The position numbers and the translations under genes are program-made. Positions 52,621 to 61,885 of a DNA stretch of 64,000 nucleotides are shown here, piece by piece (the first letter of the stretch is position 1; each line of letters opens with the position of its first letter). The notes beneath the pieces are model-generated. The model did no database searches. It saw only the letters and a program-made list of their open reading frames with translations, and had not been told where the DNA came from. The DNA comes from Streptomyces glomeratus. Its GTDB lineage: Bacteria; Actinomycetota; Actinomycetes; Streptomycetales; Streptomycetaceae. The stretch is from NCBI RefSeq assembly GCF_021462825.1, contig NZ_JAKEEB010000002.1, positions 248,001-312,000 on the forward strand, read 5' to 3'.

Positions 52621-54174
52621 TCAGTGCGCGGAGACGGGCTCGGGCGACGCCGCGGCGGTGTCGCCGGGGGCTTCGGCGGACGGCTTCCGGCCGGAGAGCA
52701 GGCTGCCGACGACGACCGCGCTGACCACGCACGCCGCCGCGACGATCCACATCGTGGTGTGCAGGCCGGTGGCGTACGCGTCCGCCATCGCGTGCACGAC
52801 CCGGTCCCGCACCGTGCCGGCCGGCAGCGTCCTGGCGGCCTCGGGCAGGCCGCCCTGCAGCGCCCGCGAGGTCAGCGCGTCGGCACCGCCCGGGTAGACG
52901 GAGACCGCGCCCTTGTCGAGGGCGCTCTTGGTGATCGCCGTGACCAGGGTGCCCAGACCGGCCATGGAGACCGCGTCGGAGGCCAGGCGGACCGTGTTGA
53001 ACATGCCGGCGGCCATGCCCATCCGCTCCGGCTCGACGGCCGAGACCGCCGCGCCGTCCAGGATGCCCAGCGAGATGCCGTAGCCGATGCCCAGGAAGAG
53101 CAGCGGGCCGACCAGCGCGGCCGTCGAGGCGCCCGGGTCCACCAGGGTCAGCCAGGCGGCGCCGACGGCGGAGAAGCTCAGCAGCACGAGGAACAGGGCG
53201 CGCTGCGAGACCTTCTGCGCGACCATGCCGGTGAGCGCGGGCATCACCAGCGAGGGGCCGGTCAGCAGCAGCAGGACCAGGCCGATACGGAAGGCCGACA
53301 TGCCGCTGGTGGAGGTCAGGTACGGGGGCAGCACGATGACCAGCGCGACGAAGCTGAAGGCCAGCACCAGGGGGACCAGGCAGACGGCCAGGAACTGCGG
53401 GCGGGCGAACAGGCCGAGGTCGAACATCGGGTGCTCGGTACGGCGTTCCACCGCGACGAACGCCACCATCAGCACCACGCAGCCGACTGCGGAGGCGAGC
53501 ACGATCGGGTCGGTCCAGCCGCGGCCCGGGCCCTCCACCAGCGCCAGGACGAACAGGGCGACACCGAAGCCGAAGGCGAAGGTCCCGGACCAGTCGAAGC
53601 GCGGCCCCCGGTTGGGTTCCGTGCGGGGCAGCAGCGGTGTGCTCAACAGGACGAGCGCGGAGACCGCCGCCAGCACCAGGAAGACCGAGCGCCAGCCCCA
53701 CAGGTTGACCAGGACGCCGCCGAACATGGGGCCGAAGGCCAGACCCGCGCCCAGGAACGTGCCGAAGAGACCGAACGCCTTGGCACGAGCCGTGCCGTCG
53801 AAGGCCTGCGCGAGGATCGCGGTGATGGAGGCGAGCGCCGCGCCGCTGCCGAAGCCGGCGATCGCGCGCGCCAGGTCGAGCAGCAGGATGCTGTTGGCCA
53901 GACCCGACACCGCCATCCAGAAGGCGAAGAAGGCCATGCCCCAGGTGAACATCCGGCGGTGGCCGACGCGGTCGGCGAGCGAGCCCATGGCCGCGAGGCT
54001 GCTCGAGGCGGTCAGCATGTAGCCGTCGACCACCCACTGAGCGGCGGCGAGTGAGCTGTGCAGATCGGCGCCGATGTCGGGAACGGCCACAGACGGGCCG
54101 GTCACCACCAGGGTCATGAGGGGGCCGACGACGCACGCCGCGGCGAGCGTGGCCCGCGGGTTGCCGGTGGACAC
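52621..54174 (-). CDS. MFS exporter, DHA2 (EmrB/QacA) type
   Basis: 517 residues from GTG 54174 (GAGGTG upstream); 14 membrane segments. Motif A MGSLADRVGHRRM and motif C region ARAIAGFGSGAALASITAI. It probably exports the cluster product and gives self-resistance. It is first in the MFS-thioesterase-MarR operon and divergent from the aldo/keto reductase. Confidence 0.92.
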   Translation of the reverse strand: MSTGNPRATLAAACVVGPLMTLVVTGPSVAVPDIGADLHSSLAAAQWVVDGYMLTASSSLAAMGSLADRVGHRRMFTWGMAFFAFWMAVSGLANSILLLDLARAIAGFGSGAALASITAILAQAFDGTARAKAFGLFGTFLGAGLAFGPMFGGVLVNLWGWRSVFLVLAAVSALVLLSTPLLPRTEPNRGPRFDWSGTFAFGFGVALFVLALVEGPGRGWTDPIVLASAVGCVVLMVAFVAVERRTEHPMFDLGLFARPQFLAVCLVPLVLAFSFVALVIVLPPYLTSTSGMSAFRIGLVLLLLTGPSLVMPALTGMVAQKVSQRALFLVLLSFSAVGAAWLTLVDPGASTAALVGPLLFLGIGYGISLGILDGAAVSAVEPERMGMAAGMFNTVRLASDAVSMAGLGTLVTAITKSALDKGAVSVYPGGADALTSRALQGGLPEAARTLPAGTVRDRVVHAMADAYATGLHTTMWIVAAACVVSAVVVGSLLSGRKPSAEAPGDTAAASPEPVSAH

Positions 54175-54338
54175 GGAGGATCACCTCTGTCTATTCGTAG
54201 TCAGCTATGAATCAGGGTTCTGTCATAGAGTAGTGACCTGCATGCAGTCGATGTCAATGTCGTATGGCAGAGTTCTGTGTGAAGTTGACGGCCTGTCATT
54301 CGGCGGCAGGCGCGGTACACAGCGAAGCGGGAAAGGCG
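54175..54338. promoter_or_regulatory. divergent promoter, MFS operon / aldo-keto reductase
   Basis: 164 bases with three operator-like elements: CTATGA-N12-TCATAG (54205-54228), the palindrome CTGCATGCAG (54238-54247), and TGTCGTATGGCAGA (54258-54271). The last is nearly the same as an element just upstream of the MarR gene. Confidence 0.5.
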
Positions 54339-55307
54339 GTGCGCACGGCGATGCGCAGGATCCAACTGGGCGGCTCGCAGCGGACCTTCGCGGCCGTCGG
54401 TCTCGGCTGCATGGGGATGTCGTGGGGCTACGACGAGCTGGGCCGGGACGACAACGAGTCCGTCGCGGTCATCCGGCACGCCGTCGAACTCGGCGTCGAC
54501 CTGATCGACACGGCCGACCAGTACGGCCCGTTCACCAACGAACTGCTGGTCGGCAAGGCGCTGAAGGGGTACCGCGACAGGGTGCTGCTGGCCACCAAGG
54601 GCGGACTCGTCGTGGACGACCCGGCCACCTACCGCAGCCACCGGGACGGCCGGCCGGAGTATCTGCGCGCCGCCGTGGACGCGAGCCTGAAGCGGCTCGG
54701 GGTGGACCACGTGGACCTCTATCAGCTGCACCGCATCGACCCCGCCGTGCCCGTCGAGGAGAGCTGGGGCGCGCTCGCGGAGCTGGTGAAGGAGGGCAAG
54801 CTCGGCGCGCTGGGGCTGTCGGAGGCATCGGCCCAGGAGATCGGCCGGGCCCATGCGATCCACCCGGTCGCCTCCGTGCAGAGTGAACTGTCGCTGTGGA
54901 GCCGCGAGGCCCTGACGGACGGGGTGGTGGAGTACTGCGCGCGCGAGAGCATCGCGTTCATCGCGTTCGCGCCGCTCGGCCGGGGCTTTCTGTCCGGGCT
55001 GATCGGCAGCCCGCAGGATCTGCCGAAGGCGGACGGCCGGCACCGGATTCCGCGGTTCCAGCCCGAGGCCATCGCCGCCAACGCGGCCATCGTCGACCGG
55101 GTGCGGGCCGTGGCCGACGGGCTCGGCGCGACCGTGGCGCAGGTGGCGATCGCATGGGTGCTGGCCCAGGGCGAGCACGTGGGGGTCATCCCCGGCACGA
55201 AGACCCGCCGCTACCTTCGGGACAACGTCGCGGCCGGATCGCTGACGCTGCCCCCTCAGGCGCTGGCGGAACTGGCCGCGCTGCCGGAGGCGGTCGGCGC
55301 GCGCTGA
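54339..55307 (+). CDS. aldo/keto reductase
   Basis: 322 residues from GTG 54339 (GGGAAAGG upstream); ATG 54351 is also possible. AKR marks are VGLGCMGMSWGYD, LIDTADQYGPFTNE with Asp and Tyr, LLATKGGL with Lys, VDLYQLHRIDP with His, and VIPGTKTRRYLRDN for NADPH. It is divergent from the MFS exporter and beside the HAD/monooxygenase operon, so it may reduce a keto group of the product. Confidence 0.93.
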   Translation: MRTAMRRIQLGGSQRTFAAVGLGCMGMSWGYDELGRDDNESVAVIRHAVELGVDLIDTADQYGPFTNELLVGKALKGYRDRVLLATKGGLVVDDPATYRSHRDGRPEYLRAAVDASLKRLGVDHVDLYQLHRIDPAVPVEESWGALAELVKEGKLGALGLSEASAQEIGRAHAIHPVASVQSELSLWSREALTDGVVEYCARESIAFIAFAPLGRGFLSGLIGSPQDLPKADGRHRIPRFQPEAIAANAAIVDRVRAVADGLGATVAQVAIAWVLAQGEHVGVIPGTKTRRYLRDNVAAGSLTLPPQALAELAALPEAVGAR

Positions 55308-55315
55308 GGCCGTGA

Positions 55316-55362
55316 ACGGCGATGGGCGGCCTTCCCGAAGCGGGGAGGCCGCCCATCGCCGT
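55316..55362. terminator. bidirectional terminator between AKR and HAD genes
   Basis: 17-bp stem (55316-55332/55346-55362), nine bases after the AKR stop and 11 bases beyond the HAD stop. Confidence 0.8.
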
Positions 55363-55373
55363 CTGTCAGGACG

Positions 55374-56111
55374 TCACACCGGCTGGCGCTGGGTGCCGGC
55401 CATGAGCGTCGCCGGGAGGACGGGCCAGCCGTGCTCGGCGGCGTACGCCGTCATCCTCTCGTTCGCACCGACCACCGTAGGACGGCCCACCATGCGCAGC
55501 ATGGTCAGGTCGCCGGGATCGTCCCCGTAGGCGTAGCAGTCGGCCGGATCCGCGCCGAACTTGTCCAGCGCCAGCCGGACTGCCTCGGCCTTCGCGGGAC
55601 CGAACATCGCGTGCCGGATCCCCCCGGTCATATACCGGTCCGCGTCCAGCTCCGGCTCGGTGCACAGGACCAGGTCCACACCCAGGTCGTCGGTGATCGG
55701 GTGCAGCGTCGCGGGCCACGAGCCGGAGATGACCACCGTGTGGTGGCCCGCCTCCTGGTGGCGGCGCAGCCGGGCGACCGTCGGCTCGATGAACGGCGCC
55801 CCGCGCTCGCGCAGTTCGGCGTACCACGCGCGGGCCTCCGCGACCAGGTCGTCCCACCGGAGGCCGGCGTGCAGCTCGTAGAACTTGGACACCACCTCGA
55901 CCGGTGTGACGCCCATCGACGCCAGTCGCCGCAGCGGCTCCACCGTCCGTTCGTACGCGGCGCCCGTGACGTCCCCCTGTCGGCGCAGCCGGTAACGCAG
56001 CAGCGAGAACGGGCTCTTCATGGCGATGAGCGTCTCGTCGGCGTCGAAGAAGGCCACCACCGGTCGGTTGTGGTCGGTCGTGACGAGCTCGGGTGCGGGG
56101 GTCGTGGTCAT
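55374..56111 (-). CDS. HAD-family phosphatase (PSPase-like, HAD-IB)
   Basis: 245 residues from ATG 56111. Motif I FFDADETLIAMKS (nucleophile Asp and acid Asp), motif II VVISGSW, motif III Lys in FGPAKAEAV, motif IV YGDDPGDL. It removes a phosphate from a small organic substrate. In AfsA-type butyrolactone and furan pathways a phosphatase is needed after condensation with dihydroxyacetone phosphate, and HAD enzymes (MmfP type) do this; here it closes the operon that begins with an AfsA-like gene. Its ATG overlaps the monooxygenase stop (ATGA). Confidence 0.9.
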   Translation of the reverse strand: MTTTPAPELVTTDHNRPVVAFFDADETLIAMKSPFSLLRYRLRRQGDVTGAAYERTVEPLRRLASMGVTPVEVVSKFYELHAGLRWDDLVAEARAWYAELRERGAPFIEPTVARLRRHQEAGHHTVVISGSWPATLHPITDDLGVDLVLCTEPELDADRYMTGGIRHAMFGPAKAEAVRLALDKFGADPADCYAYGDDPGDLTMLRMVGRPTVVGANERMTAYAAEHGWPVLPATLMAGTQRQPV

Positions 56112-57667
56112 GGCCGGCTCCTCGTGTGTGCCGCTCGGGCGAGCAGATGCGCGGCCTCCTGTGGCCGCCCGGGGTCGAGCCGGGCCAGCAGGTGGCCGTC
56201 CGGGCGGACCACCGCCAGGGCGGGCCCCGGGCCCAGCGCCCTGGCCAGCCCCTGCGGAACCGCACGGGTCAGATCGAGCACGGGGGTGCCCTCGGGCAGC
56301 GCCCGGCGGGCCCGCTCGCGCGTGCGCCGCCAGTCGGCCGGCGGCGTGCGCGTGCCGGGCCACAGCAGCACGCTGTGCCGGTCCCGGTCGATCACCGGCC
56401 AGCTCCCGCCGCCCAGGTAGGGGGACGCGTCGGGCGCACCCCGTGTGCCCGACACCCTCAGCGGCAGCCGGGGGTGGCTGCCCCCGCCGTAGGCGACGGC
56501 CGTCTGGCCGAGCTGCGGGGCCACCTTGCGCTGGAACAGTCCCGTCCGGTCCGCCGCCATGAACGCCGCGTCGCGCAGCGCCACCTTGGCGGGCGTGTTG
56601 ACCAGGCCCGCCTTGGTGAGCAGTTCGGTCGAGCGCGCCACATCGTGGGAGACGGCCCGGCGCTCGGTGTCGTACGAGTCGAGGATCCCCTCCCCGAACT
56701 CCCCGCGGATGACCCCGGACAGCTTCCATGCCAGGTTGAACGCGTCCTGCATGCCGGTGTTCATGCCCTGGCCGCCGGCCGGGCTGATCACGTGCGCGGC
56801 GTCACCCGCCAGGAAGCAGCGGCCGCTGCGGAAGGCCGACGCGATCCTCACCCGCACCCGGAAGGAACCGCTCCACAGCAGCTCCTCGACCCGGCTGCGA
56901 CCGGCCGCCCGGTCGTCGACGACCTGCTGGAACATCTCCCGCGGGGGCGGGTTGTGCTCGTCGTACGCGTCGTGCGGCACGTTCAGGGCGATGCGGTGCA
57001 CACCGTCGCCCATCGGGCCGAGCACGATGGCGCCGCTCGGCGCGTAGCAGTAGTGCGACAGGTCCTCGGAGAGGCTGGTGGTCAGCCGGGCGTCGGTGAT
57101 GGCGAACGACACGTCGACCGGCGGGCCGTCGTACGCGATGCCCAGTTCCTTGCGTACGGTGCTGTGCGCCCCGTCCGCGCCGACCAGCCAGCCTGGTTCG
57201 AGCTCCTCGACCCTGCCGCCCTCGTGCTCCAGCTTGACGGACGGCCCGCCCGCCGCGTTGTCCAGGGACGACAGCCGCACCCCTTCCTCGACGGTGCCGC
57301 CGAGGGTCTCCAGACGCCGGCGGAGCACCCGCTCGGTGTCGTTCTGCGAGATCGTGAGCGCGAACGGGTACGGCGAGTCCGCCAGCTTGCTCATCCAGGC
57401 GGTGGCCAGCCGGCGGCCGCCCGAGTACCAGGCGGTACCGGCCAGGCGGTGGCCGATGCCCAGCAGGTCGTCGGTCACCCCGATCCGGTCGAGCAGTTCG
57501 AGGTTGCGCGGCCAGACGACGTTCGCCCGGGAGTGCGCCGAGTGGCCGCGCCCCGCGTCCACGACCCGTACCTCGACACCGCGCTGGAGCAGCTCGCACG
57601 CGACGACCAGACCGACCGGCCCGGCCCCGACCACCAGCACGGACGACTGCGGCCGGTGCTCGGTCAC
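56108..57667 (-). CDS. FAD-dependent monooxygenase (aromatic-hydroxylase type)
   Basis: 519 residues from GTG 57667, overlapping the SDR stop (GTGA). FAD motif VLVVGAGPVGLVVACELLQR; DG motif LVGADGAHSTVRKELG; GD motif FLAGDAAHVISPAGGQGMN; a C-terminal thioredoxin-like part of about 130 residues. This is the PgaE/RdmE-like class that hydroxylates polyketides or phenols with NADPH and oxygen. Its substrate here is unknown; hydroxylation or ring chemistry on the acyl product is likely. Confidence 0.92.
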   Translation of the reverse strand: MTEHRPQSSVLVVGAGPVGLVVACELLQRGVEVRVVDAGRGHSAHSRANVVWPRNLELLDRIGVTDDLLGIGHRLAGTAWYSGGRRLATAWMSKLADSPYPFALTISQNDTERVLRRRLETLGGTVEEGVRLSSLDNAAGGPSVKLEHEGGRVEELEPGWLVGADGAHSTVRKELGIAYDGPPVDVSFAITDARLTTSLSEDLSHYCYAPSGAIVLGPMGDGVHRIALNVPHDAYDEHNPPPREMFQQVVDDRAAGRSRVEELLWSGSFRVRVRIASAFRSGRCFLAGDAAHVISPAGGQGMNTGMQDAFNLAWKLSGVIRGEFGEGILDSYDTERRAVSHDVARSTELLTKAGLVNTPAKVALRDAAFMAADRTGLFQRKVAPQLGQTAVAYGGGSHPRLPLRVSGTRGAPDASPYLGGGSWPVIDRDRHSVLLWPGTRTPPADWRRTRERARRALPEGTPVLDLTRAVPQGLARALGPGPALAVVRPDGHLLARLDPGRPQEAAHLLARAAHTRSRP

Positions 57668-58422
57668 GCCGCCCACATCAGGCCCCCGTTGACCTCGACC
57701 ACGCTGCCGTTGACGTAGGAGCTGTCGCGCGAGGCGAGGAACACGGCGGTGGCACCGACCTCCTCGGGCCGGCCGAGCCGCCCGGACAGCAGCCGGCTGC
57801 GGTAGCTCTCCCAGGCGCGCTCGTTGGCGGCCAGCTCCTTGCCCATGCCCTCGTCGATGTAGCCGGGCGAGAGGCAGTTGACGGTGATGCCCTTCTGCGC
57901 CAGTTCGGCCGCCGAGGTGCGGGTGAACATCTCCACGGCCGCCTTGCTCGCGCTGTACGCGGCCGCACCGATCGCGGCCCGGCCGGCCACGCACGACGAC
58001 ACGTTGATGATGCGGCCGCCGGGGCCCGTCGTCTTGTCCGGGGCGGTCATCGGGGCGATGACGGCGCGCGTGCACAGGAAGACACCGGTCAGGTTGGTGG
58101 CCAGCGTGGTGTTCCAGTCGGCCACCGAGAGCCGGGCGATCTTGCCGTCCCGGCTGACGCCCGCGTTGTTGACCAGGACGTCGATGCCCCCGTACGCCTC
58201 GACGGCGGCGGCCATCAGTCCCTCCACCGACCTCTCGTCGGTGACGTCCGTGTGGTGGTAGAGCAGCCGGTCGCCGTGGTCGTCGGCCAGCTCCTTGATG
58301 TCGTACGGGTTGCGCGCGGCGACCACGACCGAGGCGCCCTCCGCGAGGTAGGCCTCGGCGATCGCCCGGCCGAGGCCCCGCGTGCCGCCGGTGATGACGG
58401 CGGTCTGTCCGTCGAGCCTCAT
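57664..58422 (-). CDS. short-chain dehydrogenase/reductase (FabG-like)
   Basis: 252 residues from ATG 58422 (GGAGGAG upstream). NADP site TGGTRGLGRAIA, NNAG, catalytic AAYSASKAA (Tyr-x3-Lys) and the FabG-like end VVEVNGGLM. It reduces a beta-keto or other ketone of the pathway. It is translationally coupled to the monooxygenase; it starts 84 bases after the fabH-like gene. Confidence 0.92.
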   Translation of the reverse strand: MRLDGQTAVITGGTRGLGRAIAEAYLAEGASVVVAARNPYDIKELADDHGDRLLYHHTDVTDERSVEGLMAAAVEAYGGIDVLVNNAGVSRDGKIARLSVADWNTTLATNLTGVFLCTRAVIAPMTAPDKTTGPGGRIINVSSCVAGRAAIGAAAYSASKAAVEMFTRTSAAELAQKGITVNCLSPGYIDEGMGKELAANERAWESYRSRLLSGRLGRPEEVGATAVFLASRDSSYVNGSVVEVNGGLMWAA

Positions 58423-58506
58423 GGCTCCTCCATCTGCTGCGTGTGGTGTACGTGTCCAGTCGGCGGGCCGGCCGGGAAGCGGGCGGGAGCGGTGTGTCAC
58501 GGGCCG

Positions 58507-59493
58507 TCAGTACCAGGTCAGCAGGGCCGCACCGGCCGTCATGCCGCCGCCCACCGACGCCAGCAGCACGCGCTCGCCGCGCCGCAGCGGCTCCGCCCGG
58601 TGCGTCGCGTGCAGGGTGAGCGGCACGGACGCGGCGACGGTGTTGCCCAGACGAGGCGCGGTGTAGGCCACGCGCTCCGGATCGATTCCCGCCTCTTTCA
58701 CGAAGGTCTCCAGGAGCCTGGTGTTCGCCTGGTGGAAGACGAACCGGTCGACGTCCTCCAGGGCCAGCCCGCAGTCGTCGAGCGTCGCGGCGGTCAGCTT
58801 GGCCAGCACCGCCAGCGCGTAGTCGCGCACCGAGCGCCCGTCCATCCGGAAGAAGTGCTCCCCCGCCTCCCGAGCCCGCGCGTCCAGCGGCGTCCGGGTG
58901 CCGCCGGCCTCCACACCGACGTAGTGGTGGAACTCCCCGTCCGTGACCAGGTGCACCGACTGCAGGCCGTAGCCCTCGGGCACCTCGCCCAGGACGACGG
59001 CGCCCGCGCCGTCACCGAACAGGCTCACCGTGCGCCGGTCGGACCTGTTCATGATCGTCGAGAACATGTCGGCGCCGACCAGCAGCACATGGTCGCCGTG
59101 GCGGCCGGCCCGCAGGAGCCCTTCGGCGACCGCGAGGCCGTACAGGAAGCCGCTGCAGACGGCGTTGATGTCGAAGGCGGGCAGGGTGGAGAGCCCCAGC
59201 TTGTGCTGGAGGATCGCGGCCGTGGACGGCTGCGGCACGTCCGGGGTGCTCGTCGCCACGATCAGCGCGCCGAGCCGTCTGCGCGCTTCCTCGGCGACAC
59301 CCTCCAGGGCCTCGCGGGCCGCGGGGACGGCGAGGTCGGACGTCGCGGTGCCCGGCTCGGCGTACCTCCGCTCGAGCACCCCCGTTCGTTCGGTCACCCA
59401 GGACTCGGGCATACCCGTCCAGGCACTGATCTGCTGGTTGTCGACAACCTTGTCCGGGGTGTACGAGCCGATCGACAGGACACCGACTGGCAT
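58507..59493 (-). CDS. 3-oxoacyl-ACP synthase III (FabH-type, complete catalytic triad)
   Basis: 328 residues from ATG 59493 (GGGAAG upstream). Catalytic Cys in INAVCSGFLYGLA, His in FVFHQANTRLLE, Asn in LGNTVAASVP. It condenses an acyl-CoA starter with malonyl-ACP to begin chain growth. Unlike the two divergent KASIII-like proteins of this cluster it keeps all active residues, so it is the likely priming enzyme. Confidence 0.95.
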   Translation of the reverse strand: MPVGVLSIGSYTPDKVVDNQQISAWTGMPESWVTERTGVLERRYAEPGTATSDLAVPAAREALEGVAEEARRRLGALIVATSTPDVPQPSTAAILQHKLGLSTLPAFDINAVCSGFLYGLAVAEGLLRAGRHGDHVLLVGADMFSTIMNRSDRRTVSLFGDGAGAVVLGEVPEGYGLQSVHLVTDGEFHHYVGVEAGGTRTPLDARAREAGEHFFRMDGRSVRDYALAVLAKLTAATLDDCGLALEDVDRFVFHQANTRLLETFVKEAGIDPERVAYTAPRLGNTVAASVPLTLHATHRAEPLRRGERVLLASVGGGMTAGAALLTWY

Positions 59494-59541
59494 GGCTTCC
59501 CTTTCCTGCTGTGTGCGTGGTGGTGGGGGCGGCAGGAGGCG

Positions 59542-60303
59542 TCAGTGACCCATGCCGAGCCCACCGCTGACCGGCAGCACGGCGCCGGTGATGTACGAGG
59601 CCTGCTCGCTGGTGAGGAACCGGACGGCCGCGGCCACCTCGTCGGCGGTGCCGGCCCGGCCGAGCGGCGTCATCGCCAGGTACTGGTCCAGGCGGGCGGG
59701 GCGCACCTCGCGCAGCATGTCCGTCTCCACGAGACCGGGGGCCACGACGTTGACGGTGATGCCGCGGCTGCCGAGCTCCCAGGCGAGGGAGCGGGCCAGC
59801 CCGACCAGGCCGGCCTTGGCGGCGGTGTAGTTGGTCTGGCCGGGCGAGCCGGAGAACGCCACGGCCGACGAGATCAGCACCATCCGGCCCCAGCGCCCGC
59901 CCAGCATGGCCCGTGAGGCGTGCCGGGCGACCCGGATGACCGACCGGAGGTTGGTGTCGAGCACGGCGTCGACCGCGTCGTCGTCGAGGGACAGCAGCAA
60001 CCCGTCCCGGGTGATCCCCGCGTTGGCGACCAGCACCTCGACCTCGCCCTGCGCGGCCGCGACCTCCTTGAAGGCGCGCTCCACCTGCGCTTCGTCGGTG
60101 ACGTCGCAGCGCACGGAGAGCAGCCCCGCCGGGGGTTCGCCGGTGCGGTAGGTGACCGCCACCCGGTCACCCCGGGCGGCGAGCGAGCGGGCGACGGCCA
60201 GACCGATGCCGCGGTTGCCGCCGGTGACGAGGACGGAACGTCCCCCGGGGTCACCGGCGGGGCTGCCGGTGGGGGCGTGGGTGGTGCCCTGGTTCGGTGT
60301 CAC
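59542..60303 (-). CDS. 3-oxoacyl-ACP reductase (FabG)
   Basis: 253 residues from GTG 60303, overlapping the ketosynthase stop (GTGA). NADP site VLVTGGNRGIGLAVA, NAGITRDGLL, catalytic NYTAAKAGLVGLARSLAWEL, end VSGGLGMGH. It reduces beta-ketoacyl-ACP to the hydroxy form. No dehydratase or enoyl reductase gene is visible in the window, so chains may stay ketonic or hydroxylated, or use primary-metabolism enzymes. Confidence 0.94.
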   Translation of the reverse strand: MTPNQGTTHAPTGSPAGDPGGRSVLVTGGNRGIGLAVARSLAARGDRVAVTYRTGEPPAGLLSVRCDVTDEAQVERAFKEVAAAQGEVEVLVANAGITRDGLLLSLDDDAVDAVLDTNLRSVIRVARHASRAMLGGRWGRMVLISSAVAFSGSPGQTNYTAAKAGLVGLARSLAWELGSRGITVNVVAPGLVETDMLREVRPARLDQYLAMTPLGRAGTADEVAAAVRFLTSEQASYITGAVLPVSGGLGMGH

Positions 60304-61559
60304 GCCGGGGTCACCACGATCACCGCGTTCTGGCCGCCGAAGCCGAAGGAGTTGTTCACGGCCGCGCCGATCTCCATCGGCCGGGCCTCCTTGGCAACGA
60401 CGTCCACTCCGATGCCCGGGTCCAGGCTGGTGAGGTTGGCGGTCGGCGGGACGAGGCGCCGCTCGACGGCGAGCACCGTGTACACCGCCTCGGCCGCTCC
60501 GGCCGCGCCCAGCAGATGGCCGACGACGCCCTTGGTGGAGGTGACGGCGGGCTTCTCGCCGAAGACCCGGCGGACGACCCCTGCCTCGGTGATGTCGTTG
60601 AGCGGCGTGGAGGTGCCGTGCGCGTTGACGTGATCCACCTCGAAGGGGTCGATCACCGCGTCGGCCAGTGCCGCCCGGATGGCCCGCTCGGCCCCGCCGC
60701 CCGTCGGATCGGGCGCCGAGGCGTGGTGGCCGTCGGCGGACGCCCCGAAGCCGGACACGCGGGCCCGGATGCGGGCGCCGCGCGCCGTGGCGTCCTCGAC
60801 CCGCTCCAGCACCAGCATCGCCGCTCCCTCGCCCGCGACGAAGCCGTCCCGGTCGGCGTCGAACGGGCGCGAGGCGGACGCCGGGTCGTCGGTGCGCGCG
60901 GACAGCGCGCCGGCCCGGGCGAGGCTCGCCATCGCGGTCGGGGACATGGCCGCCTCCGCACCGCCCGCGAGGACGATGTCGCAGACCCCTGCCTCCAGCA
61001 GCGCGCGGGCGTACCCGATCGCGGTGTTGCCGGACGCGCAGGCCGTCGACACCACCTGGTTGGGGCCCAGCGCCTTGAGGTCCATGGCGATATAGCCGGC
61101 GGTCATGTTGACCGGCCCCATCACCATCAGCAGCGGCGAGACGAAGCCCGGGCCGTCGGCCAGATGCTTGCCGTGCTCCCGCTCGACCGTGGACCAGCCG
61201 CCCAGCGAGGTACCGACGACCACACCGACCCGGGGCCCGTCCCAGGACGCCGGGTCGAGCCCGGCGTCCTCGACCGCCTGCCGGGCCGCCACCACGCCGA
61301 AGTGGCTGACGGGGTCCATGCGTACGGCGGCGCGGCGCCCGAGCAGCGCTCCGGCGTCGAAGCCGGGGACGCGGCAGGCGAAGTCGACGGGCAGCCCCGC
61401 GAGGTCCGGATCGGCGGCCGCCGTGGACACACCCGACCAGACCCGCTCGACGTTGGCCTCGACGCCCAGACCGGCCGGGGTGACCAGGCCGACGCCGGTG
61501 ACGGCGACGTCGAAACGTTTCGTGCGCCCTTGGCGGCGCTCGGTCCGTATGGCCGTCAT
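60300..61559 (-). CDS. beta-ketoacyl-ACP synthase II (FabF-type)
   Basis: 419 residues from ATG 61559, which shares one base with the ACP stop (TGATG). Active Cys in VVSTACASGNTAIG, His in VNAHGTSTPLND and in TKGVVGHLLGAAGA, Lys nearby. It elongates acyl-ACP. There is no chain-length-factor partner, so this is not an aromatic type II PKS pair. A long in-frame extension upstream to 62606 runs over the ACP gene and was rejected. Confidence 0.95.
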   Translation of the reverse strand: MTAIRTERRQGRTKRFDVAVTGVGLVTPAGLGVEANVERVWSGVSTAAADPDLAGLPVDFACRVPGFDAGALLGRRAAVRMDPVSHFGVVAARQAVEDAGLDPASWDGPRVGVVVGTSLGGWSTVEREHGKHLADGPGFVSPLLMVMGPVNMTAGYIAMDLKALGPNQVVSTACASGNTAIGYARALLEAGVCDIVLAGGAEAAMSPTAMASLARAGALSARTDDPASASRPFDADRDGFVAGEGAAMLVLERVEDATARGARIRARVSGFGASADGHHASAPDPTGGGAERAIRAALADAVIDPFEVDHVNAHGTSTPLNDITEAGVVRRVFGEKPAVTSTKGVVGHLLGAAGAAEAVYTVLAVERRLVPPTANLTSLDPGIGVDVVAKEARPMEIGAAVNNSFGFGGQNAVIVVTPA

Positions 61560-61798
61560 CAGGCCACCGGGGCCTTGGCGTCGATCGTGGCGAGGACGTC
61601 GCCGAGGGTGTTGTCGGGGGTCAGCGCCGTCTCGTCGATCTGGACGCCGAACTCCTTCTGCACGATGACGCTCAGCTCGATCAGGGCGAGCGAGTCCAGG
61701 TCGAGGCTGTCGAAGGTGGCGGTGGTGTTCAGCTCCTCGGGCAGAACGCCGAGCTTGTCGGTGACGAGGGCGAAGAGACGGTCCTGGTGTGCGGACAT
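61559..61798 (-). CDS. acyl carrier protein
   Basis: 79 residues. The phosphopantetheine Ser lies in DLDSLALIEL. Acidic and of normal ACP length. It carries the growing chain for the adjacent ketosynthase and probably donates it to the AfsA-like enzyme. The gap of 87 bases to the upstream gene holds no clear terminator. Confidence 0.96.
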   Translation of the reverse strand: MSAHQDRLFALVTDKLGVLPEELNTTATFDSLDLDSLALIELSVIVQKEFGVQIDETALTPDNTLGDVLATIDAKAPVA

Positions 61799-61885
61799 GA
61801 GGGTTTCTCCTTGGGTGAGAGGGAGTCGGGAGGATCGGTCGAGAGGTGCGGGCCACCGTGCGGGACGGTGGCGGCCGTGGCGCGG

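Noticed and set aside
58507..61798. Aromatic type II polyketide cluster
   Set aside because: There is one FabF-type ketosynthase with active Cys, no chain-length-factor partner, and no cyclase or aromatase gene.
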